Assembly: GCA_900543615.1 (NCBI GenBank)
Contig: UQSC01000002.1
Span: 1-49,847 of the forward strand
Origin: an uncultured Collinsella sp.
GTDB lineage: Bacteria > Actinomycetota > Coriobacteriia > Coriobacteriales > Coriobacteriaceae
Direction of reading: 5' to 3'
DNA length: 49,847 nt
The translations under genes were made by a program, and so were the position numbers. The notes below the pieces were generated by a model. It saw only the letters and a list, made by a program, of their open reading frames with translations. It did not search any database and was not told where the DNA came from. Positions within the stretch are counted from its first letter, which is position 1, and every line of letters begins with the position of its first letter. Positions 8,517-16,334 of this stretch are shown in pieces.

Positions 8517-8556
8517 TACAGGTAATCTCAATCTGCCGACACAGCAAAAGCCAATG

Positions 8557-9462
8557 CTATAACTCGCGATGCGAAGCCCCGCAGCGAGCGGACATGTGCT
8601 CGAGTGTCGCCAGGCAGTCAGCCGCCGTCGCTGGCACACTGTTCTCGACCACGCAGGGAATCCCAGGGCAGGCGGCAGCCGCCCAGGCCACTACGGGCTC
8701 AAAGTCATAGCGGCCCGTCTCGCCCACGCCATGACACACCAAACGTGAACCCGTACCGTCGCACCAACCGGCTTCGTCCTCGTTATCAACGACCTCAAAA
8801 TCCTTGGCGTGCAGCACGCGAATCTTGCTGCCGCATAAATAGAGCATGCGCGCGGTGATTTCCTGCGCTTCGTCAACGACGCTGGGGTGCAGCAGCGACA
8901 CTGGGTCATAGATCACGCCGAGCGACGGGCTCGAGACGCGCTCCAGCACCTCACGGCAGCGATCTGGCGTGTTGACCGTCTCGTTCCAACCGGGCTCAAT
9001 TAGAACCTGACCGCCCACGGCCTCGGCCCGATCGCAGACGTGTGCGAGTCCGTCCATAAAAGCCTCGAGTGCCTCATCAGTCGTGCGGTCGTCAGCAACG
9101 CGGTTCTGCGCATTGGGGCGACCGGTCTCGGTACCCACCGGGCATCCGCCGAGCGTCTGGGCAAAGTTCAAGCACGCCTCGTACTCGGCAAAGTTATCCA
9201 TGAGCTGTTGGCGATCGGGCGTCGCCAGATTCTTATAGCAGCCGAGCACGGCGACCGAAACGCCCGCCTCGTCGAGCACCGCACGCAAATGGTCGGCAAG
9301 CTCGCGGGTCAGGCCGCCTCGATCGATCCCCATCGATGCGTAGAGCACCTTGCTCGGCAGCTGAATGCACGAAAAGCCCAGCTCTCCCGCCATACGAATG
9401 CGTTCCTCGACGGTCCCCTGCGGAAGGTCGTGCAAACGTACGCCCGGAGTAATAGCCCCCAC
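8557..9462 (-). CDS. Sugar phosphate isomerase/epimerase family TIM-barrel protein
   Basis: A 301-residue protein of the xylose-isomerase-like/AP-endonuclease-2 TIM-barrel superfamily. Candidate metal ligands are in the usual strands: IEPGWNET, YDPVSLLHP, LHAKDF and the final VVEN. A GTG start at 9462 is preferred because it falls one base after the GH105 stop, with AAGGGA 10 bases upstream; a GTG two codons earlier overlaps the stop. The tight junction shows it is co-expressed with GH105. It probably rearranges a sugar or uronic acid product of the pathway, but the family covers many reactions and the substrate cannot be named. Confidence 0.82.
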   Translation of the reverse strand: MGAITPGVRLHDLPQGTVEERIRMAGELGFSCIQLPSKVLYASMGIDRGGLTRELADHLRAVLDEAGVSVAVLGCYKNLATPDRQQLMDNFAEYEACLNFAQTLGGCPVGTETGRPNAQNRVADDRTTDEALEAFMDGLAHVCDRAEAVGGQVLIEPGWNETVNTPDRCREVLERVSSPSLGVIYDPVSLLHPSVVDEAQEITARMLYLCGSKIRVLHAKDFEVVDNEDEAGWCDGTGSRLVCHGVGETGRYDFEPVVAWAAAACPGIPCVVENSVPATAADCLATLEHMSARCGASHREL

Positions 9463-9463
9463 G

Positions 9464-10702
9464 TTATTCACATCCCTTATGAGCGTTGATGCCCGGGGTG
9501 TATCCGCCAAACGGGTCCTCGATGGAGCACACGCCCGAGGGGGCGAGCGGATCGCGCTTACCGGCCAGCTTGTCGTGATGCATGGTCTCGATATAGGCAA
9601 GCACCAGCGGCGCCACACCCTTTGCATCATTTTTGACCACGGGCTCGCTCATGTAGTAATCAAACGTGCCCTCACGGTGCGCGGTGTTTCCCAAGCCCGC
9701 AACCAGGCAGATGTTGTCGAGCGCCAGCTGCCCGTCATACTCGGACAGGCAGGTCTCGCAGATGCCGTCGAAGGCGCGACGGCCGTACTGGTAGTAACGC
9801 TCGCCCAGCACGCCCAGACGCACGCCCTTCATGATGGCATTGGCAAAAATCGCGCTACCAGACTCCTCCAGGTAGTTGGGGGCGATATTGGGCAGGTTGA
9901 TGACCTGATGCCACATGCCGGTCTTCTCGTCCTGATACGGCAGCATGGCGTCGATCAGGTCGTGGAACATCTTGCGGATCTCGTCCTTCTCGGCTGACAT
10001 CGAAGGCGGCATGAGCTCCCAGGTATCGATGAGTGCCATGGCAAACCAGCCCTCGGCGCGCAGCCAGAAGTTAGCCGAAAGGCCGGTGACCGGGTCGCAC
10101 CAGAACTGTTTGCGGCTCGCGTCGTAAGCGTGATAGTACAGACCGTTGAGGGGGTTGCGCATCAGGTCATGCACGACCTGGAACATATGGAAGCTGTCCG
10201 AGCAGGCACGACGGTTGTGGAAGCTCAGCTCGTACTGCATGTAGAACGGCTGGGCCATATACATGCCATCGAGCCAGATCTGGTTGGGATAGACGGCCTT
10301 GTGCCAAAACACGCCCTCTTTGGTGCGCGGCTGGGTCTCGAGCTGGCGGTAGATGGTGTCCATGGCGGCACGGTACTTGGGCTTGCCCACCAGGTCATAC
10401 AGCTTGTAGAGGGTCTTGCCCGCATTGACGTTATCGAGGTTGTACTCCTGCGGGTTGTAATGCTTGATGGTACCGTCGTCCTGGACAAAGAAATCGATGT
10501 AGTCATCGGCGAACGTCAGGTAGCGCTGCTCACCCGTAATCTCGTACAGCTCGATGAGCGCCTTGATCATGCAGCCGTCGATATAGTTCCAGGTGTTCTC
10601 CTTGCCGGCGCGAATCTTTTCGATATTCCAAGCCGGCGCCTGCGGCGTAGAGGTTTCGATCAACTGCTCGATATAACGGTCCAGGATTTGATTGCAACCC
10701 AT
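9464..10702 (-). CDS. Glycoside hydrolase family 105 unsaturated uronyl/rhamnogalacturonyl hydrolase
   Basis: A 412-residue (alpha/alpha)6-barrel enzyme of the YteR/YesR type. It hydrolyses the unsaturated uronic acid from the non-reducing end of oligosaccharides made by pectate or rhamnogalacturonan lyases. Conserved blocks are WLDGMYMAQPF at 143-153, GLYYHAYD ending at Asp194 and WLRAEGW at 213-219; the Asp residues in the first two are the expected catalytic positions. There is no signal peptide, so it is cytosolic. The start at 10702 follows GAGGGG; a Met six codons earlier has no site. Two LacI-type operators, one inside a 36-bp palindrome, lie directly upstream. The released 4-deoxy-5-keto-uronate would feed the isomerase and KduD-like enzymes at 3398-4967. 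Confidence 0.92.
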   Translation of the reverse strand: MGCNQILDRYIEQLIETSTPQAPAWNIEKIRAGKENTWNYIDGCMIKALIELYEITGEQRYLTFADDYIDFFVQDDGTIKHYNPQEYNLDNVNAGKTLYKLYDLVGKPKYRAAMDTIYRQLETQPRTKEGVFWHKAVYPNQIWLDGMYMAQPFYMQYELSFHNRRACSDSFHMFQVVHDLMRNPLNGLYYHAYDASRKQFWCDPVTGLSANFWLRAEGWFAMALIDTWELMPPSMSAEKDEIRKMFHDLIDAMLPYQDEKTGMWHQVINLPNIAPNYLEESGSAIFANAIMKGVRLGVLGERYYQYGRRAFDGICETCLSEYDGQLALDNICLVAGLGNTAHREGTFDYYMSEPVVKNDAKGVAPLVLAYIETMHHDKLAGKRDPLAPSGVCSIEDPFGGYTPGINAHKGCE

Positions 10703-10727
10703 TGCTGTCCCCTCTGACATAAACGAT

Positions 10728-10794
10728 AGGTGAACGTTACCCCTAGTGTAACGCGAACGGGGAATATAGGGTGAACGTTAACCCTATATTCCCC
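10728..10794. promoter_or_regulatory. Two LacI-type operators, one inside a 36-bp palindrome, before the GH105 gene
   Basis: AGGTGAACGTTACCC (10728-10742) is a degenerate operator. The second, GGTGAACGTTAACC, is centred within a longer palindrome: GGGGAATATAGGGT (10759-10772) and its exact complement ACCCTATATTCCCC (10781-10794). The palindrome can also form a strong RNA hairpin just after the SGNH esterase stop, so it may combine an operator with an attenuator or terminator. Confidence 0.65.
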
Positions 10795-10809
10795 GCAAAC
10801 GGCAGACTT

Positions 10810-11478
10810 TTAGCGGCAAACGGCGGTGAGACCCGCGGCGATGCGATGCGCCAGGCGCTCATAGCCGGCAGGACTGTAATGCAGACCGTCCGGCATATAG
10901 AGCTCGCGGTGCTCTGGCAAAAACGGGCTGATGCCACTTTGCGCATACAGGTCAATCACCGGAACGGAGTAGCGGTCGCAGACTTCGAGCATCGCCCGCA
11001 CGTAGGCGGCCTGCGTCAACCCCAGGTGATTGAGCTCATCGCTTGCCGGGATATCCTTCTCGTGCTTACCGCTCGTCTTGCACGGCGTCATAAACACGAG
11101 CTTTGCCTGAGGTGAGCGCGCCGCGATGGTTCGGATCAGATAATCGAGTGCACCATAGAACTCGTGCACGTCCGTGCTGCCCAGCTCTCCAAGCGGCACG
11201 TTGCGGCTAAAGTCGTTGACGCCGCCAAAGACGATGTAGATATCGGCCGCATCGTCGATACCGTCCAATCGCTCGACAAACGAATCGATGCGGTCGGCCT
11301 TGACGGCGATGCGCGAGCCCTTGATGCCAAAGTTCTCGATGGTTGCGCCGCCCAGTAGCGCGCCCAAGTGCGAGGTCCACGAAATGTCGTTGCCTCCCCC
11401 ACTGCATCCGTTATCGCCCCATGTGGTCGAATCGCCAAAGCAGCAAATGGTCGATTCACTCAAACTCTTCGTTTCCAT
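10810..11478 (-). CDS. SGNH/GDSL-family esterase, probable pectin deacetylase
   Basis: A 222-residue SGNH hydrolase. Block I is FGDST near residue 13, which carries the nucleophile Ser. Block III is GGVND with its Asn, and block V is DGLHYSP with the catalytic Asp and His. It has no signal peptide. Rhamnogalacturonan acetylesterases and similar carbohydrate deacetylases belong to this group. Given flanking GH105, CE8 and GH28 genes, removal of acetyl groups from imported pectic oligosaccharides is the likely role (inference). The start at 11478 follows GAGGAGA. It is the last gene of the esterase/polygalacturonase run before the GH105 promoter. Confidence 0.82.
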   Translation of the reverse strand: METKSLSESTICCFGDSTTWGDNGCSGGGNDISWTSHLGALLGGATIENFGIKGSRIAVKADRIDSFVERLDGIDDAADIYIVFGGVNDFSRNVPLGELGSTDVHEFYGALDYLIRTIAARSPQAKLVFMTPCKTSGKHEKDIPASDELNHLGLTQAAYVRAMLEVCDRYSVPVIDLYAQSGISPFLPEHRELYMPDGLHYSPAGYERLAHRIAAGLTAVCR

Positions 11479-11547
11479 AATCTTCTCCTCATCCGCCCAT
11501 CGGCGGTCATACAGGAACGTACCGTTTATTCGCAGCATGCCGAAGGG

Positions 11548-13713
11548 CTATGCACGGGCGCATTCCGCAACGTGCGAATCGAGCCATTCGATATCCTCGG
11601 CAAGATGTGTCACGCCCAGATGGTGTTCACCCGGACATACCTCGTGCCGCAGGCCATCTCTGCGACCCAGCAACTTGTAGGCATCGCGCACGATCTCGAG
11701 CTGCTCGTCAACATTTTTCAGCCCGCGCGAACCGTTCAGATGATCCTCTTCGCAGCTTTGCACCAGCAGCGGATGCGGCGCGATGAGCGAGGCAATATCG
11801 CCCATGTCGAGTAAGCGCCAAAGTCCGGGTGTGTAGTTGCAGCTGCAATTGCCATTGAGATGCAGCAGCGAATCGTCGACACCGTACAGATAGCCCGAGA
11901 CAAACGCCTTGCGCACACGCGGGTCGAGTGCGGCCAGGTACAACGTCATGTAGCCGCCGCCCGAAAAGCCAAAACAGCCCAGGTCGTCCATGGCAATGTC
12001 GCCGCGCGCCTCCAAGTAATCGATCAAGCGCATGTTGTCCCAGACGTTGAGGCCCGCGACCGTAAGACCCAGTGGCTCGGCCATACGTGCTTGATTCAGA
12101 CACGTACCGCGCAGGTAGCTGTTCTCGTCATCGCCCTGACCCTTCCAGTCACGACGGTATCCCCAACCGCGCGCATCAGGGCAGACGGTCACGTAACCCA
12201 TGCGTGCCAAACGCAGACCGTAGTCGTAATTGAACTTACGCACGGCATCATCGACAGCCGGCACGCCCGCAACACCGGCTACGCTTGCTGCACCCGCTCC
12301 CTGATGGCCATGCGGGCAGATATAACAGCGTTTGAGTCCCCGCTCATCAAGCTTAGGATGAGACGGTTCCAACAGGTAGAACGGCATCCAAACATCGCGC
12401 TCGACCTGCAACATCGCATGGGTGCGCACGATGCCGCCGGCAACCCGCACGCGGCTGAGCTCACGAATCTCAATCGGGACGCGGTCCATAAGCGAAAGGC
12501 CCAAAACATCGTACAGACGAGTCCTGGTCGCAATCTTCCATGCCTCAAAATCCGCAGGAGTCTTGCCCGTAAAAGCAGCCGAACGCCCCTCGCGCTTCAG
12601 CCGGGCACGCAGCGCAGGTTCGTCTTCGCAGTACGTCTCGATGTGCACGGTGCGGCCGTTGGCAGACAGTTCAGCCGTCTCAACCGCATCACCGTCGCCG
12701 CCCTCGGGATCCCAGCCATCCCCACCGGCAAGCACCTGCTCGCGAGCGTACCCGGCGGCAGCCATCACATCGAGTTCATTCGCCCACGGCACCCAGCCGG
12801 TAGTATCACCCGCCGGCCCATGCAGAATCGCGCCAGCATACTGCACGCGGTTGTGTGCCGCCGGCTTATTCCAATCCCACCAGCCTTCGCGCTTGATATG
12901 TCGCCCCAGCCAGCAATCGATCAGCACAGTTTGCGCCCATTCGCGCCAAGGACGACCCAGGTAGACCGAATCCGGCGCCACATCTTGCGCGGCTGTAAAC
13001 GAGCAGCCGTGGAACACGAAGCCATATGGCTCTCCCTCGGGCGTCGATGCCGCCGTCACGTAACCGTTCACGTCCATATCGCGATTGAGCGAGCGAATCT
13101 CGCACCCCTCAAAGTAGGCACGCGCGCCGCCAAAGATAAAGTCGACGTCGCCCTCAATCCGGCAGCGTCGAAAATACTGACGGCCCACCCGACGCGGCGC
13201 AAACTGCTTGGGCCCAATGAATCCGCCCGGTTTGACTTCGCGCGGGGGCAACGGGCCCAAAAACAGCGTGTCCTGGCGCCCCGTAATGCAACAGGCGTCG
13301 ACCGCCAAACGGTCGCCGTCGGCGTACAGGGCAATCGCCTGCCCCACCTCGCGACCGTCGCCGGCATCGTTGACGATTGTGAGGTTCTCGAGCCGTACGT
13401 CGTCGGCATCGACCAAAACGGTATAGGTCCTAAACGTGCCGAGCGTGCCGTCGACGCCCGAGCCGTCCTCCGAAGGCATCTTGGCACCCAGGCTGCCCAC
13501 GATACGCACGCTGTCGGCCGTCTCTCCCTCAATCGTCACATGCGAGCGATGAATCTCGACCCGCTCGCAATACTCGCCCGGATCGACGCGAATCATCACC
13601 GGTTGCTCGGCATCCGGATAGAGCTGATCGGCTGCCGCCAAGGCATCGGAAATCGTTGGATACGCTCCTGCCGCAGCCCTCGAAACGCGCAGCGTATAGA
13701 TACTTTCGCTCAT
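11548..13713 (-). CDS. Pectin methylesterase (CE8) fused to an alpha/beta-hydrolase esterase
   Basis: A 721-residue two-domain enzyme. Residues 1-330 form a carbohydrate esterase 8 right-handed beta helix with the family motifs GEYCE (46-50), RQDTLF around Gln147-Asp148, VDFIFG with nucleophile Asp191, and LGRPW (252-256). Residues about 380-721 form an alpha/beta hydrolase with oxyanion segment PHGHQG (467-472), nucleophile elbow GFSGGG (Ser584), acid candidate Asp657 and His697/His698. The C-terminal part resembles acetylxylan-esterase or dienelactone-hydrolase-like enzymes. No signal peptide is seen. The start overlaps the stop of the upstream esterase as ATGA, so translation is probably coupled. 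The pairing suggests that one chain removes both methyl and acyl esters from homogalacturonan oligomers. The substrate of the second domain is inferred. Confidence 0.9.
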   Translation of the reverse strand: MSESIYTLRVSRAAAGAYPTISDALAAADQLYPDAEQPVMIRVDPGEYCERVEIHRSHVTIEGETADSVRIVGSLGAKMPSEDGSGVDGTLGTFRTYTVLVDADDVRLENLTIVNDAGDGREVGQAIALYADGDRLAVDACCITGRQDTLFLGPLPPREVKPGGFIGPKQFAPRRVGRQYFRRCRIEGDVDFIFGGARAYFEGCEIRSLNRDMDVNGYVTAASTPEGEPYGFVFHGCSFTAAQDVAPDSVYLGRPWREWAQTVLIDCWLGRHIKREGWWDWNKPAAHNRVQYAGAILHGPAGDTTGWVPWANELDVMAAAGYAREQVLAGGDGWDPEGGDGDAVETAELSANGRTVHIETYCEDEPALRARLKREGRSAAFTGKTPADFEAWKIATRTRLYDVLGLSLMDRVPIEIRELSRVRVAGGIVRTHAMLQVERDVWMPFYLLEPSHPKLDERGLKRCYICPHGHQGAGAASVAGVAGVPAVDDAVRKFNYDYGLRLARMGYVTVCPDARGWGYRRDWKGQGDDENSYLRGTCLNQARMAEPLGLTVAGLNVWDNMRLIDYLEARGDIAMDDLGCFGFSGGGYMTLYLAALDPRVRKAFVSGYLYGVDDSLLHLNGNCSCNYTPGLWRLLDMGDIASLIAPHPLLVQSCEEDHLNGSRGLKNVDEQLEIVRDAYKLLGRRDGLRHEVCPGEHHLGVTHLAEDIEWLDSHVAECARA

Positions 13714-14519
13714 CGTCCATCACGCTCCCATGCAACGAACTGTTCAGGCCAGCCCTGAACCTGTGGCTGAATATGCTCGGCGCAGCCCTTAAATGCCGTT
13801 TGGGCCGTGGCGAGCGATGCCCCATCCTTTCCATGCGGAAAGACATGTAGGCTAAAGCCAATCCCGTGGTCGGCAAGAGCCTGCGCAAGAAGGAGGCTAT
13901 TTTGAACTGGTACCGATGCATCCTCGGCGGTATGCCACAAGAACGTACGGGGGAAGCCCTCGCCCACCATATTCTCGATCGACAACTTTTGAGCCAAAGC
14001 GCCATCGGCACCCGTTAGGTGTTCAAATGACCCACGATGAGCATAGGCCCCCGAGCTTACGGCCGGATAGCCCAAGCAAAGTGTGTCAGGCCGAATCGAC
14101 TCAGGCGATGCCGCGATCGACTCTGCAAGCCAGGATTGGTCCCAAAGCGCCCCGAGCAAGCCAACCAGATGCCCACCGGCCGAAAAACCCATAACCGTAA
14201 TCCGATCAGGATCGACACAGTACTCTGCCGCATGGCTTCGGACGGTATCGACCGCCCGCGCGAGTTCTTGCAATGCCAGCGGATAGACAGCCGGAGCAAC
14301 CGAGTAGTTCAGCACAAACGCTTGGTAGCCCATCGCCAACAAACGGAGCGCTACCGGCTCGCCTTCGCGCGGCGAAACGTGATCGTAGCCGCCTCCCGGC
14401 ACGACCACAACTGCAGGCAGCGGTTTTAAAGCATAAGCATCTTCGGTCGGGGCAAAAACATAAGACGTAATCGTGGCAGACGAGCCATCGACCCCGACAG
14501 GAATCGTTTTATTGAACAT
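13710..14519 (-). CDS. Alpha/beta-hydrolase esterase (acetyl-esterase type)
   Basis: A 269-residue esterase. The oxyanion segment VPGGGYDHVSPREG near residue 45, the nucleophile elbow GFSAGGH, and a late Asp (TAEDASVPV) with a His (HVFPHG) give a full triad. The GGGY and GFSAGGH blocks are typical of the small acetyl- and feruloyl-esterases found with plant polysaccharide enzymes. No signal peptide is present. The start at 14519 follows AAAGGGA; an upstream in-frame start lacks a site. Its stop overlaps the start of the CE8 fusion gene by 4 bases. With three esterases in one operon, cytosolic de-esterification of pectic oligomers before GH28 or GH105 attack is likely. Confidence 0.85.
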   Translation of the reverse strand: MFNKTIPVGVDGSSATITSYVFAPTEDAYALKPLPAVVVVPGGGYDHVSPREGEPVALRLLAMGYQAFVLNYSVAPAVYPLALQELARAVDTVRSHAAEYCVDPDRITVMGFSAGGHLVGLLGALWDQSWLAESIAASPESIRPDTLCLGYPAVSSGAYAHRGSFEHLTGADGALAQKLSIENMVGEGFPRTFLWHTAEDASVPVQNSLLLAQALADHGIGFSLHVFPHGKDGASLATAQTAFKGCAEHIQPQVQGWPEQFVAWERDGR

Positions 14520-14571
14520 ATATTCCCTTTCACCATGATGCGTAGCGCAGCGCACACGGCCGTATCGCATA

Positions 14572-14608
14572 AGGGCTGCATTGCCGATTTATCCGACAAT
14601 GCAGCCCT
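14572..14608. repeat. Perfect 12-bp hairpin between GH28 and esterase genes
   Basis: AGGGCTGCATTG (14572-14583) pairs with CAATGCAGCCCT (14597-14608) around a 13-base loop. It begins 15 bases after the GH28 stop. No T run follows on either strand, so it looks like an intercistronic processing or stability hairpin rather than a terminator. Confidence 0.65.
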
Positions 14609-14623
14609 GGTCATCACCCCGAG

Positions 14624-16219
14624 TTAGGAACGGACGACCTTGTCGACGTTCTGGAGCTGCAGTTCCTCGCCGTCCTGGCCCTCGATCACCACATTTTGCA
14701 GATCGAGTACCTTGACGTTTTGCGCAATGATGCCCTGACGCACCATGGGCTCAACGCCGCAGGCCATGGCCGGGACAAAGGGCTCGGCATCGTCGGCAAA
14801 GGTCACGTGAACGTCTTGGAACGTCAGACGCGTCACCTTGCTCTCGGGCAGACCCGTGATATAGGCCGCGGCAGCATGGCAGTTGGTGGCCTCGATATCG
14901 CAAAACGTCGTGGCACCAAAGCCGGGCGTGCGGTCGTCGACGGGCAGTGCCTCGCGAGACTGCACGTAATCGGTCTTGCCGTCCTTGTCGCAGAAGTAGA
15001 ACGAGTTGACCACGAAGGGCGTGAGTACCTCGTCCATGCGAATGTGCTCAAAGGTAATGCCCTCGTTGACGGCATCCTTGCCGCGCCCGCGGCGGGTCTT
15101 GACGCGCAGGCCGCGGTCGGTGCGCTCAAAGAGGCACTTGCTCACGGTAAGGTCCTTGATGCCGCCGGCAGCCTCTGAACCCAGGACCACGGCGCCGTGA
15201 CCATCGTGCATGTAGCAGTGAGAGATCAGCACGTCGTGCGTAGCGGGACGAAGCTCGGGCTCAATGCCCAGCTTGCCGCTCTTGATGGCGATGCAGTCGT
15301 CGCCCACCGAGAACTGACAACCAAGGATGCGGACAAAGCCGCAGCTCTCGGGATCGAAACCGTCGGTGTTGTGGGAGTTCTTGGGACCCTCGATCGACAG
15401 GCAAAGCGCGTCGATATGCTCGCACAGGACGGGATGGATATTCCACGCCGGGCTGTTGCGCACGGTAAAGCCGGCAAGGCTCACGTTTTGGCACTCGGAC
15501 AGGAAGATCATGCGCGGACGGGCGACCTCGCGGCCCTCCTCGGGACGGAAGATGTTCTTAAAGTCCTTGTTCCACCAGTTGTCCTCGGCAAAATCGGTCT
15601 GACCGTCAATCGCGCCGCGACCATAGATGTACACGTCGTGCACGCCCAGACCCGTAAAGGTAGAACAGTAGGTCGAGAAACTCTCGCCCTCCCAGCGGCC
15701 CAGGGGCAGCATATCGGTGCCGGCATACCCGGCACCCTCGTTGCCCGTGACCGTTCCCGGAATGTAGGCAAGCGCGGCACGATCGTGGCGGGCCAGCAGC
15801 ACCGCTCCCTCGGCGAGCTCGATGTTGATATTGCTCTTAAGGAAGAGGGACTTGATGCGATAACTACCGGCGGGGATCAGCACGCGGCCGCCCTTGGGGC
15901 AGGCCATGATGGCAGCCTGGATGTTGGTGGTGTCGTCGTGCTCGGCATCACCCTTGGCGCCACAGTCGCGAACGTTGATGGTAAAGGGCTCAGCCGGCGT
16001 GGTGACACCTACGCTCAGCTCACGCTCGCCACAAACAAAACGAACCAGGTTGCGCTTGCCGGGGGTCAGGCCGTCGACATAGGTCTCGACCGTATTCGTG
16101 GTACCAGCGGGCTCGTCGTTGACAAAGATCTCCCACGTATCGGCACAGGTAAAGTAGCCGCCGTCGTCAAGCTCGATCACGGCCGCGCGGGCGTTGCGCC
16201 AGATAACGTTCGTCTCCAT
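14624..16219 (-). CDS. Glycoside hydrolase family 28 polygalacturonase
   Basis: A 531-residue enzyme. An N-terminal fibronectin-III-like segment (about 1-80) precedes a parallel beta helix starting at INVRDCGAKGD. All GH28 signature elements are present: NTDG (284-287), GDD (306-308), GHG (340-342) and RVK (372-374). These contain the three catalytic Asp residues 286, 307 and 308. It has no signal peptide, so it should act on imported oligogalacturonides in the cytosol, probably as an exo-type enzyme releasing galacturonate (inference). The start at 16219 follows GAGGGAGA. It is separated from the GPH symporter by a terminator, so read-through or its own promoter must drive it. Its product would feed UxaC. 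Confidence 0.93.
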   Translation of the reverse strand: METNVIWRNARAAVIELDDGGYFTCADTWEIFVNDEPAGTTNTVETYVDGLTPGKRNLVRFVCGERELSVGVTTPAEPFTINVRDCGAKGDAEHDDTTNIQAAIMACPKGGRVLIPAGSYRIKSLFLKSNINIELAEGAVLLARHDRAALAYIPGTVTGNEGAGYAGTDMLPLGRWEGESFSTYCSTFTGLGVHDVYIYGRGAIDGQTDFAEDNWWNKDFKNIFRPEEGREVARPRMIFLSECQNVSLAGFTVRNSPAWNIHPVLCEHIDALCLSIEGPKNSHNTDGFDPESCGFVRILGCQFSVGDDCIAIKSGKLGIEPELRPATHDVLISHCYMHDGHGAVVLGSEAAGGIKDLTVSKCLFERTDRGLRVKTRRGRGKDAVNEGITFEHIRMDEVLTPFVVNSFYFCDKDGKTDYVQSREALPVDDRTPGFGATTFCDIEATNCHAAAAYITGLPESKVTRLTFQDVHVTFADDAEPFVPAMACGVEPMVRQGIIAQNVKVLDLQNVVIEGQDGEELQLQNVDKVVRS

Positions 16220-16266
16220 GGATTTCTCCCTCAAAAAGATGCTCTAAAGGCAAATTGTACGCTGTT

Positions 16267-16310
16267 AAAAAAGGGCCGTGCCTGCCGGCGGAATTCCGGT
16301 GGCACGGCCC
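16267..16310 (-). terminator. Terminator after the GPH symporter gene
   Basis: On the minus strand GGGCCGTGCC and GGCACGGCCC (genomic 16301-16310 and 16273-16282) form a 10-bp stem followed by six T. The loop region itself contains a GAATTC-centred palindrome. It lies 25 bases past the symporter stop and before the GH28 gene. Confidence 0.88.
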
Positions 16311-16334
16311 TGTGATTTGGACGATATGTCGGCC

